Assembly: GCA_947629115.1 (NCBI GenBank)
Contig: CANRCL010000025.1
Span: 1-12,585, forward strand
DNA length: 12,585 bases
Reading direction: 5' to 3'
DNA from: an uncultured Bacilli bacterium
Lineage (GTDB): Bacteria > Bacillota_I > Bacilli_A > RF39 > UBA660
The translations under genes and the position numbers were made by a program. This document shows, in pieces, positions 7,790 through 12,585 of this stretch (within the stretch, counting starts at the first letter, position 1; each line of letters begins with the position of its first letter). Below the pieces are notes generated by a model. It did no database searches. It was not told the DNA's origin and saw only the letters and a program-made list of their open reading frames with translations.

Positions 7790-7816
7790 AGATAGCAATT
7801 AAGGAAGTGACTTGGT

Positions 7817-8257
7817 ATGAGTAAGAAATATTATCAATTATTACCTTTGGTGGCTTTACATAAATATCAAGAATTTATTCAAAGTTTAAGTCTGGTTTGT
7901 GAAGAGATTAATAAAACCAAGAAAGTAAATGCTATTCCTTTTATGGCTTTTAAATTAGATAGTGAAGATGATAAAAAGTTAAATATTTATTTACATATGC
8001 CTCCAGAAGAGATTAAATTAGTCTATACTTTAAGTTTTAATAATTCTTATAATCATAAAAATGCTCTTAAAATTATGAAAATGTTTTTAGAAAGAGTTAA
8101 AGAATTTTTAAATTTATATGAATTACCTTTAAATTTACAATATGATATAAATCTTTCTCCAAGTATGTATTCTTATGTTGTTTTAAATGAAAATATTTTT
8201 AATATGAATGATATTCAAAATTTAGAAGATATGAGATTAAATAGTATGGAACTTTAA
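7817..8257 (+). CDS. Hypothetical protein, 146 residues
   Basis: I do not recognise this protein. It is a mixed alpha/beta, probably soluble protein with no signal peptide, no convincing membrane segment, a single Cys (residue 28) and no catalytic-looking motif. Visible segments are an N-terminal helix around YYQLLPLVALHKYQEFI, a strand-like NAIPFMAFKLDSEDDKKLNIY stretch split by charges, a basic helix around ALKIMKMFLERVKEFL, and an acidic Asn/Asp-rich tail. The start is supported by AAGGAAG 9 bases upstream. The stop is followed by a strong terminator, so it is the last gene of the pduL-addA run. Base composition and codon use match the neighbours, so there is no sign of transfer. Position after addAB hints at a link with DNA repair, but that is only context. 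Confidence 0.75.
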   Translation: MSKKYYQLLPLVALHKYQEFIQSLSLVCEEINKTKKVNAIPFMAFKLDSEDDKKLNIYLHMPPEEIKLVYTLSFNNSYNHKNALKIMKMFLERVKEFLNLYELPLNLQYDINLSPSMYSYVVLNENIFNMNDIQNLEDMRLNSMEL

Positions 8258-8264
8258 AAAATAA

Positions 8265-8289
8265 AAAAGTTGAATGGCCTTCAACTTTT
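8265..8289. terminator. Bidirectional terminator shared by the 146-codon gene and murC
   Basis: AAAAGTTGAA (8265-8274) and TTCAACTTTT (8280-8289) form a perfect 10-bp stem around TGGCC. On the plus strand it runs into TTTTATTTT. On the minus strand the stem is followed by a T run from the A tract at 8256-8268. The stem overlaps the murC stop codon (8288-8290), so the two convergent transcripts share one very economical terminator. Confidence 0.85.
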
Positions 8290-9652
8290 ATTTTGCTAAT
8301 AATTTTAAACCAACTTCATTAATGGGACCAGCCCCAATAGTAATTACTAAATCATTAGGTTGTAAATTTTCTTTTAAATAATTAACAATATCATCAAATG
8401 ATGGAAGATATATAACATTTTTATTAAAAGGTTTAATTAAATTAACTAAATCTTCTTCTTTAACATTATAAGTATTGATTTCTCTAGCCGGATAGATAGG
8501 AGCAATAATAATATTGTCAAATTCTTTTAAAATATCAGCAAATTCTTGTAAATGGGCTTTAGTTCTAGAAAATGTATGAGATTGAAAAACGGCAAAATTT
8601 TGATGACATTTAATATTTTTAGTTGATTCTAAAGTTGATTTAATTTCCGTAGGATGATGAGCATAATCATCATAAACTAAAATATTACCTTGATAAGCAC
8701 CAATTAATTCAAATCTTCTTTCTACTCCCGTATATTCTTGTAATCCTTTAATAATCGCCTCTTTACTTACATTATAAATAATACAAATCGCAATAGTGGC
8801 TAAAGCATTATAGATATTATGATGACCTAAAACATTTAAATTAATATGTAAAAATAATTCTTCATTATAATAAACATCAAATAGAGGATGACCTAAATTA
8901 TCATAAGTAATATTTTTGGCTTTTAAATTAGCCTCATTAGTAATTCCATAAGTTAAAGTATTTATATTTTTAGGTATTTCTAAAGACATAGTATTTTTAT
9001 CATCAGCATTTATTACTAGATTACCATTACTTGGTAAAAGATGAGTATATTTTGTAAAAGATTTTTTAATATTATCTAATGTTTTAAAATAGTCTAAATG
9101 GTCATTATCAATATTTAAAATAACTTCACTGGTTGGAAAAAAGTCTAAAAAACTATCTTTATATTCACAGGCTTCCATAATAAAATATTCTTTATCACCA
9201 ACATAATAATTAGCGTTAATTTTTGGTAATATGGCCCCGATTTGAATAGTGGGATTTTTTTTATCTTCTAAAAAGCAATAAGATATCATTCCTGTAGTAG
9301 TTGATTTACCATGAGTACCAGATATGCAAATAACATTTTGATAATTTTTCGTTAGTATTCCTAAAAATTTACCTCGTTCATAAACTTCTTTTTTCATTTT
9401 ACGGGCTTGTTTTAATTCTTGATTTTCTTCACTAATCGCTGCCGTATAAATTACGATATCACAATCTTTTACTAAATCCGCATTTTCCCCAATAAATACG
9501 GGAATTCCTTTATCTTGAAGCATTTTAACATTTTTAGAATAATTTGCATCACTTCCCTCAACTTTTGCTCCCATTTCGTGAAGTATTTCTGCAATACCAC
9601 TCATACTAATACCACCTATACCAATTAGATGGATTTTTTTGTCTTGAAACAT
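8288..9652 (-). CDS. murC: UDP-N-acetylmuramate--L-alanine ligase
   Basis: MurC adds L-alanine to UDP-N-acetylmuramic acid with ATP, the first peptide step of cytoplasmic peptidoglycan precursor synthesis. The 454-residue length is normal. The N-terminal UDP-binding Rossmann part reads HLIGIGGISMSGIAEI (8-23). The ATP loop is GTHGKST (112-118). The Mur-ligase central motifs EACEYKDSFL, NIDNDHLDYF and LGHHNIYNALA follow. The C-terminal domain has GVERRFE, YDDYAHHPTEI, HTFSRTKAH and PIYPAREI. All expected catalytic landmarks are present, so it should be active, which shows that the organism makes a cell wall. The ATG is preceded by AAAGGTGAT on the minus strand with ideal spacing. It is transcribed alone here from its own promoter, away from other mur genes, as is common in Firmicutes. 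Confidence 0.96.
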   Translation of the reverse strand: MFQDKKIHLIGIGGISMSGIAEILHEMGAKVEGSDANYSKNVKMLQDKGIPVFIGENADLVKDCDIVIYTAAISEENQELKQARKMKKEVYERGKFLGILTKNYQNVICISGTHGKSTTTGMISYCFLEDKKNPTIQIGAILPKINANYYVGDKEYFIMEACEYKDSFLDFFPTSEVILNIDNDHLDYFKTLDNIKKSFTKYTHLLPSNGNLVINADDKNTMSLEIPKNINTLTYGITNEANLKAKNITYDNLGHPLFDVYYNEELFLHINLNVLGHHNIYNALATIAICIIYNVSKEAIIKGLQEYTGVERRFELIGAYQGNILVYDDYAHHPTEIKSTLESTKNIKCHQNFAVFQSHTFSRTKAHLQEFADILKEFDNIIIAPIYPAREINTYNVKEEDLVNLIKPFNKNVIYLPSFDDIVNYLKENLQPNDLVITIGAGPINEVGLKLLAK

Positions 9653-9675
9653 TTATATCACCTTTACTAAAATAT

Positions 9676-9704
9676 ATTATAATATTCTTTAAAATATATA
9701 GCAA
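9676..9704 (-). promoter_or_regulatory. murC promoter
   Basis: On the minus strand TTGCTA (9704-9699) and a perfect TATAAT (9681-9676) are separated by exactly 17 bases. This fits a housekeeping sigma-A promoter and would give a leader of roughly 17 bases before the murC ATG. Confidence 0.7.
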
Positions 9705-9725
9705 CTAATAACTTAAAAATTAAAC

Positions 9726-9767
9726 GTCAAAAATGTTGACTAAAATTGACAAAAATTTAATTGTCAA
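9726..9767. repeat. Cluster of four TTGAC/GTCAA half-sites
   Basis: GTCAA 9726-9730, TTGAC 9736-9740, TTGAC 9746-9750 and GTCAA 9763-9767. The first three are spaced exactly 10 bases apart, one DNA turn. The last two extend to a 7-bp inverted repeat, TTGACAA (9746-9752) and TTGTCAA (9761-9767), with an 8-base spacer. No matching -10 lies at the right distance from the TTGACA copies on either strand, so operator half-sites are a better reading than promoters. Confidence 0.5.
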
Positions 9768-9905
9768 GCGAACAAAAAAATTTTCAAAATAAAATATTTT
9801 TATTAAACCTAGGTAGTATCTATATAAAAATGTTTTTTTAAGTCAAAAATTTTAAAAATATTTTTTAAAAAGTTTACAAAAAATAAAAAAATGATAAAAA
9901 AAACA

Positions 9906-9935
9906 TTGCATATTTGCATAATATATAGTTATAAT
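9906..9935 (+). promoter_or_regulatory. Promoter of the nrdD-like/nrdG operon
   Basis: TTGCAT (9906-9911) and a perfect TATAAT (9930-9935) are 18 bases apart. Transcription would start near 9942, followed by the ribosome binding site AGGAG (9949-9953) before the ATG at 9961. The -35 lies in a short direct repeat, TTGCATA-T-TTGCATA (9906-9920). Confidence 0.6.
9916..9931 (+). promoter_or_regulatory. Possible NrdR box overlapping the promoter
   Basis: The core TAATATATAG (9919-9928) matches 9 of 10 positions of the NrdR-box core CwATATATwG as I remember it. It lies between the -35 and -10, where a repressor would block polymerase. NrdR normally binds two boxes about 31-32 bases apart, and I see no good second box at that spacing. 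In DNA this A+T-rich a chance match is quite possible. Confidence 0.35.
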
Positions 9936-9960
9936 AGATTTGTAGTTTAGGAGAATCATT

Positions 9961-11907
9961 ATGACAAAAGAAAGCATACTAGATGATTTAATAGTAGTAA
10001 AAAGAAGTGGTCAACGAGTATTATTCAATAATACGAAAATTGCTTTAGCCATTAAAAAAGCCTTTGACCAAACAAGAAGTGAAAATAATGATAAAAGTAT
10101 TAATTTAGTTTATGAAGATGTTTTAAAATATATTGTGGAAAATTATTCTGACCGTAAAACAATTAATGTCGAAGATATTCAAGATATTATTGAAACTAAA
10201 TTAAAAGATAATAAATATTTAGATGTTTATGAAGCATTTAGTGATTACCGTATAAGAAGAGCCGAGTCAAGAAAGGCATTCGGAATAAAACAACAACATA
10301 AATTTGCAAGAGCCATCGAAAGAATAATTAATGGTAATAAAGAATTATTTAATCGAACTCCTAATGCTATATTATTAGATTTTGGTAAAACTATTGCAGC
10401 CGAATATACGAAAACTTATATCTTAGATAATAAATTATTAAGGGCTCATGAAGAGGGCAGTATATATATTCATAATTTAGATTATTTTAATCTTGGTAAA
10501 CTATCTAGTACCCATTTAATTTGTAATATTACGGAAGACTTCCCTAATGATTTTATTAATGAAGTAATCAATGTTAAAAATGAAATTGATGGGGAAGTTG
10601 GAATAAATTCTTTTGATAGTTTACTTGAACCCCTTTTAATTAATCGGTTTAAAGAAAAGTTTAAAAAAACATTAGAAAAATATTTAGAAGTTGCTGGTTA
10701 TTTAGAATATATTAACTATAAAAAAGTTAGTGAAGTAATTGATAAAGAAAACACCATTAATTTAGATACTGATATATTTAATTCCTTTATTTATAATAAA
10801 AGAGTTAAAGATATATTTGAACTATCTTATAATGATAGTATGAATTATACTTATGAATTATTAGAAACCGATATTGAAAGAGTTTTAACTAGTTTAGATA
10901 ATAATTTAAGAGAAAATCCTAAATATGTTATTTCTCTCGGATGTAATGATAATTTTGAGGGTTTATTAATTAATAATATATATTTAAAAATATTAGGTAA
11001 GAAAGAACGTTTAACTAATGTGACAACTATATTTAAAGTTAAAAAAGATAGTAATCAAGAATTATTAAATAAAGTAAGTGAATTAATTTTAAATGATAAA
11101 AATATTGCCATTAGTTTTGTCGATAATAGTTATAATAAAGAAAATGTTGAATACTTTAGCGATGGAAAAAGAATATTAGAAAATCCTATTTATGATGAAG
11201 ATATTGCTAGTGGTAGAATGATAGTTTCTTCAATATCGATTAATTTAGGACGTTTAGGATTAAAGCATCAAAATAATTTAGAAGAGTTATATACTGAATT
11301 TGCCGAAATGTTAGATTTAGTTAAAACAGGTCTTATGACTATATTTGAAAAAATTGGTGATAAAAATAAAGAAAATTATGATTTATTATTTAGACATAAC
11401 ATTATTGATGATGATAAGTTAGAAACCGGTCAAAAGATACGTAAAATTATTAAAAAAGGCGTTTTAAATATTGAACTAGCGGGTCTTTCAGAATGTGCAA
11501 TGAATTTTACAAATGATGAAGAAAAAATTAAAAAGATAATTAATGATTTAATTAATTTTGCTAAAGAGAAAGCCCAAAAATATACGGAAGATGCTAATTT
11601 AAATTTTGTGGTAAGTGAAACAAGTAAGATAAGACCATTAAAAAAATTAATGGAACTAGATAAAGCAATTTATGGCATTAATAAAGGAATAACCGATAAA
11701 AGTATGTATGGAAGAATTGATAGTTTTTCTAAAAGTGATGTATTAGAATTTATACCATTTTTAGGTAAATGTCAAAAGAATTTAAATGGTGGCAATTATG
11801 CTGAAGTTATAATATCGAAAAATACAAGTGTTAAAAAATTATTAGAGTATTTAAATTATGCTTTAAATAATGATGTCGGTTTTATTCGATTTAGTATTAG
11901 AAAGTAG
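9961..11907 (+). CDS. NrdD-like protein lacking radical Cys and glycyl-radical domain (probable pseudoenzyme)
   Basis: The 648-residue protein resembles class III anaerobic ribonucleoside-triphosphate reductase along its whole length. It opens with an ATP-cone (about 12-100; VVKRSGQRVLF onward), then IYIHNLDYF (169-176), an IFKVKKDSNQ stretch, ISINLGRLGL and a C-terminal GGNYAEV segment. Canonical enzymes reduce NTPs with a cysteine thiyl radical generated by a C-terminal glycyl radical. Here the GCRT motif reads GKR, with K403 where the radical Cys belongs. The second active-site Cys after HxLDY aligns with T184. The frame ends at RFSIRK, just where the CxxC...CxxC zinc knuckle and RVxGY glycyl loop should follow. 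Only four Cys remain (188, 328, 512, 604), none in pairs. No frameshift hides the tail: nrdG starts 6 bases later. The long frame and good AGGAG site argue against decay. It is likely a non-catalytic, nucleotide-sensing or scaffold relative, or less likely one half of a split enzyme. Confidence 0.85.
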   Translation: MTKESILDDLIVVKRSGQRVLFNNTKIALAIKKAFDQTRSENNDKSINLVYEDVLKYIVENYSDRKTINVEDIQDIIETKLKDNKYLDVYEAFSDYRIRRAESRKAFGIKQQHKFARAIERIINGNKELFNRTPNAILLDFGKTIAAEYTKTYILDNKLLRAHEEGSIYIHNLDYFNLGKLSSTHLICNITEDFPNDFINEVINVKNEIDGEVGINSFDSLLEPLLINRFKEKFKKTLEKYLEVAGYLEYINYKKVSEVIDKENTINLDTDIFNSFIYNKRVKDIFELSYNDSMNYTYELLETDIERVLTSLDNNLRENPKYVISLGCNDNFEGLLINNIYLKILGKKERLTNVTTIFKVKKDSNQELLNKVSELILNDKNIAISFVDNSYNKENVEYFSDGKRILENPIYDEDIASGRMIVSSISINLGRLGLKHQNNLEELYTEFAEMLDLVKTGLMTIFEKIGDKNKENYDLLFRHNIIDDDKLETGQKIRKIIKKGVLNIELAGLSECAMNFTNDEEKIKKIINDLINFAKEKAQKYTEDANLNFVVSETSKIRPLKKLMELDKAIYGINKGITDKSMYGRIDSFSKSDVLEFIPFLGKCQKNLNGGNYAEVIISKNTSVKKLLEYLNYALNNDVGFIRFSIRK

Positions 11908-11913
11908 GAAAAT

Positions 11914-12585
11914 ATGAAAATAAGTGGAATGCAAAAATTAACATTGTTAGATTATCCTGGTAATATTGCTTGTTTAATATTTACTCAAGGTTGTAATTTT
12001 CGATGTCCTTTTTGTCACAATAGTGAACTTTTGGCTAATCAAGATGAGAATTTAATTAAAGAAGAAGAAGTAATGTCTTATTTAGAAAAAAGAAAAGGCT
12101 TACTTGATGGAGTAGTTATAAGTGGGGGTGAACCTTTACTCCAAAAAGATATAGAAACATTTATGAAAAAAGTAAAAAAATTAGGTTATAAAATTAAATT
12201 AGACACTAATGGTAGTAATCCTCATAAATTAAAAGATTTAATTGCTAAAGGTTTAGTCGATTATGTCGCTATGGATGTTAAAAATGATTTTATTAATTAT
12301 GATAAAACAAGTGGGGTTAAAAGTAATACTGATTTTATTAAAGAAAGTATTGCTATTATAGAGAATTCTAATATTGAGTATGAATTTCGAACAACAGTGG
12401 TAAAACAATTACATAATTTAAATCAACTTGAAAAAATATGTTCTTTTTTAGGACCGAAAGCAAAATATTTTATTCAAAATTTTCGAGATTGTGATACGGT
12501 GTTAGAAGATGGACTTTTAGGTTTTAATAAAGAAGAACTTAAAGAGTTCCAAAATAAATTAAATTTGGTATATCCTAACGTAATA
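11914..12585 (+). CDS. NrdG2-type radical SAM activating protein (3' end beyond window)
   Basis: The frame opens at ATG 11914 and is still open at the window end (224 codons seen), so it lacks only its last residues. It matches the longer NrdG2-like family of anaerobic ribonucleotide-reductase activases. The N-terminus reads ISGMQKLTLLDYPG, then QGCNFRCPFCHN with the 4Fe-4S/SAM cysteines C27, C31 and C34 (CxxxCxxC). VVISGGEPLL (SGGEP 70-74) follows, then MDVKND, EFRTTVVKQLH and YFIQNFRDCDTVL. All radical SAM landmarks appear intact. Such enzymes cleave SAM to a 5'-deoxyadenosyl radical and install a glycyl radical on a partner. The oddity is that the adjacent NrdD-like protein has no glycyl-radical site, so its true target may be encoded elsewhere. 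The start is supported by AGGA overlapping the upstream stop (TAG 11905-11907) and by translational coupling. Confidence 0.88.
   Translation, partial: MKISGMQKLTLLDYPGNIACLIFTQGCNFRCPFCHNSELLANQDENLIKEEEVMSYLEKRKGLLDGVVISGGEPLLQKDIETFMKKVKKLGYKIKLDTNGSNPHKLKDLIAKGLVDYVAMDVKNDFINYDKTSGVKSNTDFIKESIAIIENSNIEYEFRTTVVKQLHNLNQLEKICSFLGPKAKYFIQNFRDCDTVLEDGLLGFNKEELKEFQNKLNLVYPNVI

Larger units (their letters stand above)
9653..9960. other. Divergent regulatory region between murC and the nrdD-like gene
   Basis: These 308 bases contain no gene that I can support. They hold the murC promoter at the left, the nrdD-like promoter at the right, four TTGAC/GTCAA half-sites between 9726 and 9767, an 8-bp palindrome ACCTAGGT at 9807-9814, and long A and T tracts (9771-9800 and 9834-9903) that would be intrinsically bent or easily melted. 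The space is generous for this compact window, which suggests real regulation. Confidence 0.7.

Noticed and set aside
9746..9774. TTGACA at 9746-9751 as a -35 promoter element
   Set aside because: At 17 bases spacing the -10 position reads CGAACA, which is not usable; the minus-strand TTGACA also has no adequate -10 (TTTAGT).
9771..9903. Replication origin in the A/T-tract-rich intergenic stretch
   Set aside because: No DnaA boxes (TTATNCACA-like) and no dnaA/dnaN neighbourhood; the tracts fit general A+T richness.
11890..11913. A frameshift hiding the missing NrdD zinc/glycyl-radical tail
   Set aside because: Only 6 bases separate the stop from the nrdG start, so there is no room for a 50-residue tail in any frame; the catalytic Cys is also changed far upstream.
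1..12585. CRISPR array, tRNA, rRNA, insertion sequence or phage genes
   Set aside because: No regularly spaced repeats, no cloverleaf or rRNA core sequence, and no transposase, integrase or phage structural gene was seen on either strand.
1..12585. Mycoplasma-type code with TGA read as tryptophan
   Set aside because: TGA ends addB exactly at the coupled addA start, and all long conserved genes read through in the standard code with Trp as TGG.

Overview
The window is very A+T-rich, roughly a quarter G+C by eye. It has short gaps, tightly coupled genes, strong A-rich codon bias and Gram-positive-style ribosome binding sites (AGGAGG, AAAGGTGAT). It uses the standard bacterial code: TGA is a stop at the end of addB and every large frame is open under that code, so it is not a Mycoplasma-type code-4 genome. 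With murC, addB-addA order, a PduL-type phosphotransacetylase and an anaerobic ribonucleotide-reductase-like operon, it looks like an anaerobic, low-GC, wall-making Firmicute. Uncultured gut Bacilli related to Mollicutes would fit. The lineage is inference.

Layout. (1) Positions 1-443 hold the 3' end of a large extracellular-type protein with a formylglycine-generating-enzyme / C-type-lectin-like C-terminus. Its last 50 codons are strikingly A-poor and G+C-rich, as expected of the variable region of a diversity-generating retroelement (DGR). A perfect inverted repeat lies at its start and a bidirectional terminator follows it. (2) Positions 494-688 (-) encode a 64-residue CxxC protein. (3) Positions 769-7766 (+) are a compact operon: pduL, dusB, addB, addA. 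It covers acetyl phosphate formation, tRNA dihydrouridylation and double-strand-break repair. An unrecognised 146-residue gene follows at 7817-8257. (4) murC (8288-9652, -) converges on that gene across a shared terminator. (5) A 308-base divergent regulatory region (9653-9960) carries promoters for murC and the next operon, a cluster of TTGAC half-sites and a possible NrdR box. (6) Positions 9961-12585 (+) hold an NrdD-like gene followed by an NrdG2-type radical SAM activase that runs off the window.

Two things stand out. The first gene has the compositional fingerprint of adenine-directed hypermutation, although no reverse transcriptase or template repeat lies in the window. The NrdD homologue keeps its ATP-cone and overall NrdD landmarks. 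However, the radical cysteine position is lysine (K403), the other active-site cysteine position is threonine, and the protein ends just before the zinc-binding and glycyl-radical region. It therefore looks like a pseudoenzyme or regulatory NrdD, or a split enzyme, yet it sits beside an apparently intact activase. These two are the best candidates for undescribed biology here. The rest is ordinary housekeeping.
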